A DNA stretch of 64,000 nucleotides from an uncultured Pseudomonadota bacterium (GTDB lineage Bacteria > Pseudomonadota > Gammaproteobacteria > Methylococcales > Methylomonadaceae), in the NCBI GenBank assembly GCA_903870545.1, contig CAIQDI010000026.1, positions 1 to 64,000 of the forward strand, written 5' to 3'. This document shows, one piece after another, positions 35,249 through 45,056 of the stretch. How positions within the stretch are numbered: position 1 is the stretch's first letter; the number at the start of each line of letters is the position of its first letter. The notes under the pieces were generated by a model that made no database searches, was not told where the DNA came from, and was given only the letters and a program-made list of their open reading frames with translations. Both the position numbers and the translations under genes were made by a program.

Positions 35249-37554
35249 AAACCGATTTTATCATTGGTATTGTCGGCAATCCCAATTGCGGAAAAACGAC
35301 ATTATTCAACGTATTAACCGGTTCAAAACAATACGTCGGAAATTGGGCGGGCGTAACCGTTGAAAAAAAAACCGGCGAATACAATTTTGCCGACAAACGT
35401 TTTGAATGTGTCGATTTGCCTGGAACGTATTCGCTCGAATCGTCAGACGACAACGTGTCGCTCGACGAAAAAATTGCCCGCGATTACGTCGCCTCGCGGG
35501 AAGCCGATTTAATTATCAACATCGTCGATGCCTCGAATATCGAACGCAATTTGTACCTCACCGCGCAACTTATTGAAATGCGCGTGCCGATGTTGGTGGT
35601 GTTGAATATGATGGATGCGGTGAAAAAACGCGGCATTAAAATCGATCTCGAACTGCTCGCGCAACAATTTGACTGTCCCGTTGTGGCAATTTCTGCGGCA
35701 ACAAAACAAGGCATTCCAGCGTTAAAAACCGCCATTCATCACGCCGCCACTCAACAACCCATTCCGCACACACCGATTTTTTACATTCCTGAAATTGAAA
35801 ATGCGCTCGCGGTGTTAATGCCGAAATTAACCAAAATCGCCCAAAATTATCCGTGCGATGGTCGGTGGTTAGCGATGCGATTATTAGAAAATGACACGCT
35901 CGCCCAAACCATTGCGGGCGCGGATTTGTTGCCGTTTGTCGCCGAATTACAAACTCAAATTGAAACGGAAACCGACGATGAAATTGATATTCTCGCGGCA
36001 GATGCACGTTACGAATTCGTCAATCAATTAACAAAAAAAACCATTTGCAAACTCAGCGAAGTTAGCCGTCACACCAGCGAAAAAATCGACCGATTCGTGT
36101 TAAATCGCTTTTTAGGCATTCCGATTTTTTTGTTGGTGATGTACACCATGTTTTTGTTCACCATCAATGTCGGCAGCGCGTTTGTGGATTTTTTCGAGCA
36201 ATTCGTCGGCGCATTTTTAATCGACGGTTTGGGCGTTTTATTGACCGCCTACAATTGCCCCGATTGGCTCACGGTTTTATTGACGCAAGGCGTTGGCGGC
36301 GGCGTGCAAGTCGTGGCAACGTTTATTCCGATTGTCGGTTTCTTATTTTTGTTTTTGTCGATGTTGGAAGATTCTGGCTACATGGCACGTGCCGCGTTTG
36401 TTATGGATCGATTTATGCGCTTTTTGGGCTTACCGGGCAAAGCATTTGTGCCAATGATTGTCGGTTTTGGCTGCAACGTTCCAGCGATTATGGCAACGCG
36501 CACGTTGGAAAATCCCCGCGATAGAATTTTGACCAATTTGATGAATCCATTTATGTCTTGCGGCGCACGTTTGCCTGTTTACGCGCTGTTTGCGGCAGCA
36601 TTTTTTCCGATTAACGGGCAAAATATCGTTTTCAGTTTGTATTTATTAGGCATTGCCGTTGCGGTTTTAACGGGTTTGATTATGCGTCACACTTTGTTCA
36701 AAGGCGAAACGTCGTCGTTCTTGATGGAATTACCTGCGTACCATTTGCCGACGTTGCAAGGCGTGTTGATTCGCACTGGCGACCGATTAAAATCATTTGT
36801 GTTGAACGCGGGAAGAATTATTGTGCCGATGGTTTTGGTGTTGAATTTTTTAAACGCGCTGGGAACGGACGGCAGTTTTGGACGCGAAAATACCAATCAA
36901 TCGGTGTTAAGTGAAATCGGTCGAAAATTAACTTTCGCGTTTGAACCGATGGGTATTCACGAAAATAATTGGGTGGCGACGGTCGGAATTTTCACTGGTG
37001 TTTTGGCGAAAGAAGCCGTGGTCGGAACATTGAACGCACTTTATGGACAACTCGAAATCTCGGATTCACCGATTGAAAAACCCGAATTTGATTTGCAAAA
37101 CGCGCTGACGGAAGCCTGTTTAACCGTACCGAAAAATTTATCGGAAGTGACCAATCGTTTGCTGGATCCGCTCGGTTTAAACGTGGGGAATTTAGAAAAT
37201 ACCGCCGAAGCCGCCAGCGCACAAAATGTGAATGCGGCGACATTCACCGCGATGCAACACAGTTTCGACGGGCAAGCGGGCGCATTTGCGTATTTATTAT
37301 TTATTTTGTTATACGCGCCGTGCGTGGCAGCGACAGCGGCCATTTATCGCGAAACATCGGCAGGTTGGGCGGCATTCACTGTGGCGTGGACAACGGGAAT
37401 TGCCTACATCACCGCCACGATTTTTTATCAAACCGCCACCTTTTCTAAACATCCTGAAAGTTCGTTGAGTTGGATTTTAGGATTGAGCAGTTTGTTAATT
37501 GCGGTGATTTTTAAACTTTGGTTGCAAGGTCGGCACGAGGCGAAAACAGTATGA
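35245..37554 (+). CDS. feoB: Ferrous iron transport protein FeoB
   Basis: 769 aa. The N-terminal G domain has G1 GNPNCGKTT (residues 11-19), G3 DLPGTYSL and G4 NMMD; a GDI-like linker follows, then the membrane part with two Gate motifs including FGCNVPAIMATRTLENPRDR and the SCGARLPVYALF pair. A cytoplasmic insertion lies around 610-670. It imports Fe2+ across the inner membrane. It is coupled to feoA and feoC by ATGA overlaps on both sides. Confidence 0.97.
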   Translation: MKTDFIIGIVGNPNCGKTTLFNVLTGSKQYVGNWAGVTVEKKTGEYNFADKRFECVDLPGTYSLESSDDNVSLDEKIARDYVASREADLIINIVDASNIERNLYLTAQLIEMRVPMLVVLNMMDAVKKRGIKIDLELLAQQFDCPVVAISAATKQGIPALKTAIHHAATQQPIPHTPIFYIPEIENALAVLMPKLTKIAQNYPCDGRWLAMRLLENDTLAQTIAGADLLPFVAELQTQIETETDDEIDILAADARYEFVNQLTKKTICKLSEVSRHTSEKIDRFVLNRFLGIPIFLLVMYTMFLFTINVGSAFVDFFEQFVGAFLIDGLGVLLTAYNCPDWLTVLLTQGVGGGVQVVATFIPIVGFLFLFLSMLEDSGYMARAAFVMDRFMRFLGLPGKAFVPMIVGFGCNVPAIMATRTLENPRDRILTNLMNPFMSCGARLPVYALFAAAFFPINGQNIVFSLYLLGIAVAVLTGLIMRHTLFKGETSSFLMELPAYHLPTLQGVLIRTGDRLKSFVLNAGRIIVPMVLVLNFLNALGTDGSFGRENTNQSVLSEIGRKLTFAFEPMGIHENNWVATVGIFTGVLAKEAVVGTLNALYGQLEISDSPIEKPEFDLQNALTEACLTVPKNLSEVTNRLLDPLGLNVGNLENTAEAASAQNVNAATFTAMQHSFDGQAGAFAYLLFILLYAPCVAATAAIYRETSAGWAAFTVAWTTGIAYITATIFYQTATFSKHPESSLSWILGLSSLLIAVIFKLWLQGRHEAKTV

Positions 37555-37775
37555 TTTTGTCAGATTTACGCAGTTATTTGAAACAACAAAAAAGCGTCGC
37601 GTTGCGAGATATGATATTGCATTTTGATATTGATGCCGAAGCCTTGCGCGGCATGTTGCAAATTTTGGTGGCGAAAGGTTATGTGCGAAAAGTTTCCGCA
37701 AAAGAAGCGTGTGGCACAAGTTGCTGCAAATGCGATAGCACCTTGACCGAAATTTACGAATTTTCAAAATCTTAA
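37551..37775 (+). CDS. feoC: FeoC-like transcriptional/regulatory protein
   Basis: 74 aa from ATG at 37551, which overlaps the feoB stop (ATGA). A winged-helix N-terminus (MILSDLRSYLKQQKSVALRD) is followed by a Cys cluster (CGTSCCKC) like the Fe-S or zinc-binding wing of FeoC. FeoC stabilises FeoB or regulates the operon in enterics. The longer frame to 37518 is rejected because it lies inside feoB. Confidence 0.88.
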   Translation: MILSDLRSYLKQQKSVALRDMILHFDIDAEALRGMLQILVAKGYVRKVSAKEACGTSCCKCDSTLTEIYEFSKS

Positions 37776-37862
37776 AAATCCACGTTATTGAAATCGGCGG
37801 TTAATGTTAAGATTACACCCATAATTTTGATGTTACACCGCCTTTAAATAACGAGCCAATTC

Positions 37863-39419
37863 ATGTTTTTACGTTCTGCTTTACCACGCCACCTTTTTTT
37901 CGTTTATGTGATGCTGCAAACTGTCGCGTTCGCCGAAGATTTCCCCGTGTTGTCGCCCGCGACCACGACCACCATTAGCCAAGAAATCAGCACGATTCTC
38001 AACACCAAACAAAATCCGTTGCTGACTCGCGCCAATTTTGAATACCGCGCTGAAGATGTTGACGCGCTGTATAAATTGAATAATTACGCGCCACTTTGGT
38101 TGAATAATCCGCAAGCCGAAAAAAATGTCACCGACGTTTTGAACGTGCTGGCAAATGCTGCCGCGCAAGGTTTGAATGCTGAAACGTATTCGACCCGCGA
38201 ATTGCAACAAAAATTACCCGCGATTTTGTTGTTAAAACCCGAATCGTCGGCGGAATTAGCGTTGTACGACACGGCGTTGACGGTTTCGTTGATGCGCTTT
38301 TTACACGACGTGCATTATGGGCGCGTCAATCCGCACAATCTGAATTACCACATCAAATTACGCACGAAAAAAAGTATCGATTTTCCGCAACTGATTAAAA
38401 CTGCGATAAACGAAAATACTGTGTCGCAATTGGCGTTGAAAGTCGAACCGAATTTGCAGCAATATCGTCAATTACGCGCCGCGTTGGCAACGTCTCAAAA
38501 CGTCGCGGTGAATCAACCGGCAGAAAAATCGCATAAAAAAAGCCACGTTAAACACACGGTGAATTCTTCTGAACGGACGACCAAAATCAGTTTGGCGATG
38601 GAGCGTTTGCGCTGGTTGCCAGAAATGACGACCGGGCAACAATCGATTATCGTCAACATTCCGGCATTTCAATTGTGGGCAATCGATGCCACGGAACAAG
38701 CGAATACGCCGATGTTGAATCTTCATGTTGTGGTCGGGAAAGCAGAAAAAACGCCCACGCCGATTATTATGGCGGAAATGAATTCGGTGGAATTTATGCC
38801 GTATTGGAACGTGCCACCGAGCATTTGGAAAAAAGAAATCCAACCGAAATTAGCGCGTAATCCTGGTTATTTATCGGGTCAAAATATGGAAGTTGTGTCG
38901 TTGAAAAACGGCGGAATTCGCGTTCGTCAACGTCCAGGCGGTAAAAATGCGTTGGGTCGCATTAAATTTATTTTCCCGAACAGCGAAGGCGTGTATTTAC
39001 ACGATACACCGTCGAAAGCGTTATTCGGTCGTCCGCGTCGTGATTTTAGTCACGGCTGTGTGCGTGTGCAAAATCCCAGTTTGTTGGCGCAATTTGTGTT
39101 GAAAAATCAAGAAGGCTGGACGCAAAGTCGCATTGATGCCGCGCTGAAAAATAGCACGCATCATCAAGTGAGTTTAAAAACCACCATTCCAGTTTTATTT
39201 TTCTACACTACCGCGTTTTATGAATCAAACGATAAATTGACTTTTTACAGTGATATTTATGGACACGATGCCACGTTATTAGCGGCATTAGCGAAAGTGG
39301 GCGACGTGTCGGATGCGGCGTTAATTGTTACTGAGCCTTTGAACACACCCATACTTGAACCCGATGACAGCCTGCTATCTTCAGTGCCATCGCCAGCTCC
39401 TGAGCCGTTGATCCCGTAG
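37863..39419 (+). CDS. L,D-transpeptidase family protein (YcbB/LdtD-like)
   Basis: 518 aa, exported (signal MFLRSALPRHLFFVYVMLQ, cleavage near AFA-E). An N-terminal scaffold domain of the YcbB type (~35-200) is followed by the YkuD catalytic domain with the motif F-S-H-G-C-V-R-V (catalytic Cys399). It forms 3-3 peptidoglycan cross-links or attaches proteins. The final ~30 residues (TPILEPDDSLLSSVPSPAPE) are Pro/Ser-rich and are encoded by DNA that is antisense to the conserved end of comF, so they probably arose by stop-codon loss and overprinting. YcbB-type enzymes usually carry a peptidoglycan-binding domain, which I cannot see clearly here. Confidence 0.88.
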   Translation: MFLRSALPRHLFFVYVMLQTVAFAEDFPVLSPATTTTISQEISTILNTKQNPLLTRANFEYRAEDVDALYKLNNYAPLWLNNPQAEKNVTDVLNVLANAAAQGLNAETYSTRELQQKLPAILLLKPESSAELALYDTALTVSLMRFLHDVHYGRVNPHNLNYHIKLRTKKSIDFPQLIKTAINENTVSQLALKVEPNLQQYRQLRAALATSQNVAVNQPAEKSHKKSHVKHTVNSSERTTKISLAMERLRWLPEMTTGQQSIIVNIPAFQLWAIDATEQANTPMLNLHVVVGKAEKTPTPIIMAEMNSVEFMPYWNVPPSIWKKEIQPKLARNPGYLSGQNMEVVSLKNGGIRVRQRPGGKNALGRIKFIFPNSEGVYLHDTPSKALFGRPRRDFSHGCVRVQNPSLLAQFVLKNQEGWTQSRIDAALKNSTHHQVSLKTTIPVLFFYTTAFYESNDKLTFYSDIYGHDATLLAALAKVGDVSDAALIVTEPLNTPILEPDDSLLSSVPSPAPEPLIP

Positions 39420-40026
39420 TCATTACGTCATCAACAATAGCGACGTGTTTTGCCTGAAAAGTGGGCGACACCGAAAACGCATTTTTGATATTTTCATTGC
39501 GTTGTTCACCGCTTAAACCGACTTGATGCGCGGTGTCACGATGCCGCGAACAGCTGTGAATATCGAGCGGTACCTGTAATCGTTTAGCGAGAATGCGGGC
39601 AATTTCAATCGATTGATTGAAACCGCGTTCTCGATAACGATTTTTGTGCAACGGCACGGGAATAATACAATCGGGCAATTCAGCAGTTTGCAGCACATAA
39701 TCCGCCAACAAATCGCCCAGCAATCGCGCACTTGGATAATGTTTGTGGAATTTAAGTTGTAAAATAAAATGCCGAATGGCGCGAGAATGCTCAAACGGCG
39801 CAAACGTTTCATCGAACGCCGGCGGATTTTTTACACACGTCGGACAAATTGCCGTCTGTAAATCGGGTGAGTCAAAATCACTCGCACAACAATAACAACG
39901 TGGCGAATGGCGCGGTAATTCTGCGTAACACGCCGCGCACAAATCTCGATTTCCAACGCCTTTATCGCCGCACAAAATACAGCGTGGCGGAAAAATAAGA
40001 GAAAAATAGTTTTGAATCATTTTCAT
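39328..40026 (-). CDS. comF: ComF-family phosphoribosyltransferase-like protein
   Basis: 232 aa. A double-zinc N-terminus (CILCGDKGVGNRDLCAACY; CYCCASDFDSPDLQTAICP) precedes a type I PRTase fold with the PRPP loop VAIVDDVMTTGSTAQELA. ComF proteins are linked to natural transformation or DNA uptake in some bacteria. It is divergent from bioB, as in many gammaproteobacteria. Its 3' end overlaps the L,D-transpeptidase gene by 92 bp on the opposite strand. Met at 40026 or 40020 could be the start. Confidence 0.9.
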   Translation of the reverse strand: MKMIQNYFSLIFPPRCILCGDKGVGNRDLCAACYAELPRHSPRCYCCASDFDSPDLQTAICPTCVKNPPAFDETFAPFEHSRAIRHFILQLKFHKHYPSARLLGDLLADYVLQTAELPDCIIPVPLHKNRYRERGFNQSIEIARILAKRLQVPLDIHSCSRHRDTAHQVGLSGEQRNENIKNAFSVSPTFQAKHVAIVDDVMTTGSTAQELAMALKIAGCHRVQVWVCSKAQ

Positions 40027-40049
40027 AATAATTGAGGAGTTTTAGTTTC

Positions 40050-41027
40050 ATGTTGAGTTCAACTGTTTCAACCATTCGCCACGATTGGCAAGCCGACGAA
40101 GTGTTGGCGTTATACGCTTTACCGTTCAACGATTTATTATTTAAAGCGCAAACGATTCATCGCGAAAATTTTAACCCCAACGAAGTACAAATCAGCAGTT
40201 TATTGAGTATTAAAACCGGTTCATGTTCCGAAGATTGCGGTTATTGTCCCCAAAGTGCGCGTTACGATTCAGGTTTGAAATCGGAACCGTTGATGGCGAT
40301 TGGCGACGTTTTAGAAGCGGCGGCAAATGCAAAATCTCAAGGCGCGACACGTTTTTGCATGGGTGCAGCGTGGCGCAAACCGAAAGATTCCGACATTGAG
40401 CGCGTCGTTGAAATGGTGCAAGGCGTGAAAGCGTTGGGCATGGAAACCTGTGTGACGTTGGGAATGTTGACCGACGACCAAACGACCCGATTAAAAGACG
40501 GCGGTTTAGATTATTACAATCACAATTTAGACACCTCTGAAGAGTATTATTCTGAAGTAATTACCACGCGGACTTATCAAGACCGTTTGGACACGCTGGA
40601 GCGCGTGCGAAATTCTGGCATGAATGTCTGTTGTGGCGGCATTGTTGGCATGGGCGAAAGTGATTTAGATCGCGCCAATTTGTTAATTCAACTGGCGAAT
40701 ATGCCCAAACATCCTGAAAGCGTTCCCGTCAATATGCTGGTGCAAGTCGAAGGCACGCCGTTAATGGGAACGGAACAACTCGATGCGCTGATGTTTGTGC
40801 GTACGATTGCGGTCGCAAAAATCATGATGCCCAAATCGCGCGTGCGGTTGTCAGCGGGACGAAATGAAATGAGCGACGAAATGCAGGCGTTATGTTTTTT
40901 TGCCGGGGCGAATTCGATTTTTTACGGCGATAAATTATTAACTACCGATAATCCCATGACCAATCACGATTTGCGATTATTTGACCGATTAGGTTTGAAA
41001 TCAGCGGGTTCGAGTTATGCGTCGTAA
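40050..41027 (+). CDS. bioB: Biotin synthase
   Basis: 325 aa from ATG at 40050, with GAGGAG 10 bases upstream; an in-frame TTG at 40032 is less likely. Radical SAM Cys motif C59-x3-C63-x2-C66 ([13 protein letters not shown]), then [20 protein letters not shown] and the [17 protein letters not shown] end. It inserts sulfur into dethiobiotin. bioF lies separately at 51862, so the biotin genes are split. Confidence 0.97.
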   Translation: MLSSTVSTIRHDWQADEVLALYALPFNDLLFKAQTIHRENFNPNEVQISSLLSIKTGSCSEDCGYCPQSARYDSGLKSEPLMAIGDVLEAAANAKSQGATRFCMGAAWRKPKDSDIERVVEMVQGVKALGMETCVTLGMLTDDQTTRLKDGGLDYYNHNLDTSEEYYSEVITTRTYQDRLDTLERVRNSGMNVCCGGIVGMGESDLDRANLLIQLANMPKHPESVPVNMLVQVEGTPLMGTEQLDALMFVRTIAVAKIMMPKSRVRLSAGRNEMSDEMQALCFFAGANSIFYGDKLLTTDNPMTNHDLRLFDRLGLKSAGSSYAS

Positions 41028-41097
41028 ATGATTGACAAAAAATCGCCAATAATTGCATGTTTGCAATTGCACCCACTAATGAAGGCGAAAAATTAAA

Positions 41098-43920
41098 ATG
41101 GTTTTGAAAGATATTCTACAGCGACCTGTGTTCATCAGAATGTTGCACATTATTGGGCTGGCGGCAGCGTATTTTATTGCAGGAAAATTTGGTAACTTGC
41201 TTGCTATTCCACCCGGTTATGCGTCCGCTATTTTTCCGCCTTCTGGCATTGCTTTGGCAGGAATTCTACTTTATGGAAATCGTGTTGGCTGGGGAATCTG
41301 GCTCGGCGCGTTTTTACTCAACGCGCTCATTCCGGTGGTGGCAAATAATCTTTCCGAAAGCCTAAATTCCGCGCTGATTTCAACAGCCATTTCTACCGGT
41401 GCAACACTTCAAGCTCTTGTTGGTGCGTATTTAGTAAAACGATTTGCTGGATTTCCGAACGGATTGGATAATCAAAAAAACATTTTTTCATTTATATTTT
41501 ATGGCGGTGTGCTGGGGGCGTTGGTGAATTCAACGCTCTCGGTTCCACTAATGGTCGCAACAGGTCGAATGCCGTCTGAAACATTTCTGTTCAACTGGCT
41601 GGCTTGGTGGGGCGGCGATGCCTTAGGCATTATTGTCTTTACGCCGCTGGTTTTGGTGTGGATGTCACCACATAATCCCGTGTGGCAAGATCGGCGATTG
41701 GCGATGACGCTGCCTATTTTCACCATGTTTTTTTTGACGGTTTTCGCCGTTTTTTATGAAATAGAAAGCCGCAATACACAGATAAAAATGGACTTTGAAC
41801 AACAGACGAAACAATTGAATGCGGCTTTGAAATCGTCTATCGCTGCTCAATTTAACGTGTTGCAGTCGCTGAACAGTTTGTATATTTCTTCAGAAACCGT
41901 GTCCGAGAAACAATTTAATTCCTTTACCGAATCCGTGTTAAATTCATCCACAAGCATTCTCAGCATTGGATTTGCGCCCATTATTGGTACGGCGGAACGT
42001 ACCGCTTATGAAAAAAACTTACAGCTCGAAGGTGTTGATGATTTTCAAATTACCGAAATGAATGCCGACAAAAAACTGGTGCGTGCTGAAAATCGTGCAG
42101 AATATGCGCCCATTCGTTATGCCAAACCTGATCAAGCGAACGAAGGAGTCCATAATTTTGATTTGTATTCCACGGTAGAGCGGCATGACGCACTTTTCAG
42201 AGCAAAAGACACGGGCGAAATTTCCATGACAAGCAAAGTGACCTTGATTCAGAATCAAGGAAAATACACGGGAACGGTGGCGTATCTGCCGATTTATCAT
42301 TATGAATTGCCACACCACAATTTAGCAGAACGTCGCAAAGCCATTTCAGGCTACATTGTGGGAGCTTTTAGAAGTAATGAACTGGTTTCAGCCGCTCTCA
42401 AAAATCAGAATTTAGCGGGATTGTCTTATCAACTAATTGATGAAAATGCACCTGTAACAGAGCAGATGCTATTTGCCAGCGACGAACAGGAGTTCAAACC
42501 GTTTGTCCTACAAGAAAAAGGTCTGTTTCGCGATACAAAAACGTTCATCAGCCACGCAGAATTTTTAGTCGGTGGGCAAGTGTGGCGGTTTGAAATCGTA
42601 CCTACCCTTGATTATTTTAATCAAAGTCGTTTTCGTAATGCCTGGTTGATTCTGTTTGTTGGCGTTTTGCTAACGCTCATCACGACAGTCGCTGCGCTGA
42701 TTTCTTCTGGTCGTAAACACCAACTTCAACAAATGGTCGATGAACGAACGGCAGAACTCACGGTGATGAATAGAGAGCTTATGTTTGAGCGCGATGAAAA
42801 AGAAGCCAGTGCTACCGAATTGATTGTTGCAAATGAAAAATTGGCGGCAGTGAATGAAGAATTTGCCGCTACCAATGAAGAACTCATTTTTCAAGGCTAC
42901 GAAAAAGCAAAGCGGGCTGAAGAACTTTTAATTGCGAATAAGGAACTGGCTTTTCAAAACGCTGAAAAAGAAAAACGGGCTGAAGAACTGGTGATTGCGA
43001 ATGAACAATTAGAATTTCAAAATACGGCAAAAGAACGACGTGCAATGGAATTGATTATTGCCAATGAAGAGTTGGCGTTTCAAAACACTGAAAAAGAAAA
43101 GCGGGCGGTTGAACTGATTCAATCTTACGAACAAAATTCACTGTTGAATTCCCAAGTCAATCAAATGCAAAAGTTGGAAAGTATTGCACGACTGACTTCG
43201 GGAATTGCTCACGATTTTAATAATATTTTGTCGTGTATGTTGGGCTACAACGAAATGAATGTGTACATCAGTGACGATATGACCGATAACGCATTAAAAA
43301 TTGAACTCGAACAAAATACCAAACAAATTTCTGACGCAGGTCAACGAGCGGTGGCGTTAATTAAAAAAATGATGACGTATTCGCGCCAAGATACGCATAA
43401 AGAAAGCATTGAGGTAAGACCGACGCAGGAAGCGATTGACGAAGTGGCTAGCATGTTACGCCCGGCATTAACCAGTCGAGTCAATCTGCAAGTAGAATTA
43501 AAATCTAATCAAGATATTCAAATTGATGTGATTGATTTGCATCAAATTCTGACAAATTTGGCAGTGAATGCGCGAGATGCGATGAAAGAGCGCGGCGGCA
43601 TGATTACGATTGCGTTGAATACCGCCACGAATGTGTCAGCTCAATGTGTCGCCTGCGCTGAAATGATTCAAGGCGATTTTATTGAATTAAGCGTATCGGA
43701 TAATGGAACGGGCATTGAACCCAAAATTATTCATCGTCTTTTCGATCCGTTTTTCACCACCAAACCGCAAGGCGAAGGTACTGGTTTAGGATTATCCACC
43801 GTCATCGGCATGGTGCATTCTGCAAACGGACACGTTCTGATTGATTCAAATATGAGCGAAGAAAAGCACGGCACGACGTTTAGATTATTATTTCCACAAT
43901 CATTGAATCTTGCTGCGTGA
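41098..43920 (+). CDS. MASE1-CHASE sensor histidine kinase
   Basis: 940 aa membrane kinase. An N-terminal MASE1 sensor (about 10-225, several membrane helices, GNLLAIPPGYASAIFPPSG) is followed by a periplasmic CHASE domain (~235-510), another helix (~525) and a long coiled-coil (~545-695) with three 21-residue repeats. The kinase core has H-box His705 (GIAHDFNNIL), N-box NLAVNARDAM, G1 DNGTGIEP and G2 GTGLGLSTVIGM. There is no receiver domain and no response regulator next door. The stimulus is unknown. rlmG begins at its stop codon. Confidence 0.9.
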   Translation: MVLKDILQRPVFIRMLHIIGLAAAYFIAGKFGNLLAIPPGYASAIFPPSGIALAGILLYGNRVGWGIWLGAFLLNALIPVVANNLSESLNSALISTAISTGATLQALVGAYLVKRFAGFPNGLDNQKNIFSFIFYGGVLGALVNSTLSVPLMVATGRMPSETFLFNWLAWWGGDALGIIVFTPLVLVWMSPHNPVWQDRRLAMTLPIFTMFFLTVFAVFYEIESRNTQIKMDFEQQTKQLNAALKSSIAAQFNVLQSLNSLYISSETVSEKQFNSFTESVLNSSTSILSIGFAPIIGTAERTAYEKNLQLEGVDDFQITEMNADKKLVRAENRAEYAPIRYAKPDQANEGVHNFDLYSTVERHDALFRAKDTGEISMTSKVTLIQNQGKYTGTVAYLPIYHYELPHHNLAERRKAISGYIVGAFRSNELVSAALKNQNLAGLSYQLIDENAPVTEQMLFASDEQEFKPFVLQEKGLFRDTKTFISHAEFLVGGQVWRFEIVPTLDYFNQSRFRNAWLILFVGVLLTLITTVAALISSGRKHQLQQMVDERTAELTVMNRELMFERDEKEASATELIVANEKLAAVNEEFAATNEELIFQGYEKAKRAEELLIANKELAFQNAEKEKRAEELVIANEQLEFQNTAKERRAMELIIANEELAFQNTEKEKRAVELIQSYEQNSLLNSQVNQMQKLESIARLTSGIAHDFNNILSCMLGYNEMNVYISDDMTDNALKIELEQNTKQISDAGQRAVALIKKMMTYSRQDTHKESIEVRPTQEAIDEVASMLRPALTSRVNLQVELKSNQDIQIDVIDLHQILTNLAVNARDAMKERGGMITIALNTATNVSAQCVACAEMIQGDFIELSVSDNGTGIEPKIIHRLFDPFFTTKPQGEGTGLGLSTVIGMVHSANGHVLIDSNMSEEKHGTTFRLLFPQSLNLAA
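42919..43107 (+). repeat. Three tandem 63-bp units in the kinase coiled-coil
   Basis: Units start at 42919, 42982 and 43045 and encode 21-residue blocks of the type EELLIANKELAFQNAEKEKR plus Ala, exactly three heptads each. Partial units flank them on both sides, so the array could expand or contract without loss of helix register. Confidence 0.85.
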
Positions 43921-45053
43921 TGGAAAAATTGTGTGTTTCTCAAGGTGAATTTGCCTTGCAACGGCTGCCCAAACAAACGCAAGAACCTTTACGCGCGTGG
44001 GATGCAGCCGATGAATATATTTTAGAACACGTTGTGAATTTGAATTTATCGCCGACCACCAAAATTCTGTTGATGAATGACAGTTTTGGCGCGTTAGCGG
44101 TGGCATTGCATTCATTTCACCCGGTCGCGCTGTCGGATTCTTATCTTTCGCAACAGGCGACGCGGTTGAATTTAGCCGACAATAATTTGCCTGACGAGGT
44201 GGTGACGTTGCTCAATAGTTTGGAAGCGTTACCGAATGCGGTTGATTTGGTCGTTATTAAAGTCCCGAAAACGTTGGCGTTGCTGGAGTTTCAATTATTG
44301 CAATTACGTTCCGTTATTTCCGAAAAAACGCAGATTATCGTGGCGGGAATGGTGAAAATACTCACGCCCAGCGTTTGGAATTTAGTGGCGCGGATTATTG
44401 GCGAAACCCAAACATCGTTGGCGCAAAAGAAAGCGCGGCTGATTTTCACCACGTTCAATCCGAATTTGCCCACGCCGCAAAATCCATATCCGATTCGTTA
44501 CGTTTTAGAAAATACCGATTTTTTAATTGCCAATCATGCCAACGTTTTTTCGCGTGAAAAGTTAGATATTGGTACGCGCTTTTTTCTGGAATACTTGCCG
44601 AAATCTGAAAATTTCCGCGATATTGTGGATTTAGGGTGTGGAAATGGCATTGTCGGTTTGATGGCGGCGAAAGCTAATTTGACGGCACAGATTCATTTTG
44701 TGGATGAATCGTTTATGGCGATGGAATCGGCGCGGGAAAACTTTGAACGGGCTTTTAATTCGCGCCTCGCGCACTTTCACGTTGATGATTGTTTGACCAA
44801 TTTTGCGGCGAATTCAGCCGATATTATTTTGTGTAATCCGCCGTTTCATCAGCAACATGTTATCGGTGATTTCATTGCACAAACGATGTTTAAACAAGCG
44901 AAAAACGTGTTGCGAAACGGCGGAGAATTGTGGGTGATTGGCAATCGTCATTTGAATTACGGCGTGTCGTTGGCGCGACTTTTTGAAAAACAAAACGTGA
45001 AACTCGTCGCCCAAAACAGTAAATTTATGATTTGGGTGGCGCGGTTCGTCTGA
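43920..45053 (+). CDS. rlmG: 23S rRNA (guanine-N2)-methyltransferase RlmG
   Basis: 377 aa from the ATG at 43920, which shares its A with the kinase TGA; a GTG one codon upstream is possible. The RsmC/RlmG two-domain layout is visible: an inactive N-terminal MTase-like half with LRAWDAADEYILEHV and NDSFGALAVALH, then the active half with SAM motif VDLGCGNGIVGLMAAK and catalytic NPPF (LCNPPFHQQH). It methylates G1835 of 23S rRNA. It converges on ugd with a 3-bp gap. Confidence 0.88.
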   Translation: MEKLCVSQGEFALQRLPKQTQEPLRAWDAADEYILEHVVNLNLSPTTKILLMNDSFGALAVALHSFHPVALSDSYLSQQATRLNLADNNLPDEVVTLLNSLEALPNAVDLVVIKVPKTLALLEFQLLQLRSVISEKTQIIVAGMVKILTPSVWNLVARIIGETQTSLAQKKARLIFTTFNPNLPTPQNPYPIRYVLENTDFLIANHANVFSREKLDIGTRFFLEYLPKSENFRDIVDLGCGNGIVGLMAAKANLTAQIHFVDESFMAMESARENFERAFNSRLAHFHVDDCLTNFAANSADIILCNPPFHQQHVIGDFIAQTMFKQAKNVLRNGGELWVIGNRHLNYGVSLARLFEKQNVKLVAQNSKFMIWVARFV

Positions 45054-45056
45054 ACT

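Noticed and set aside
41051-41068. AATTGCA/TGCAATT hairpin after bioB
   Set aside because: AT-rich 7-bp stem with no T-run; too weak to call a terminator.
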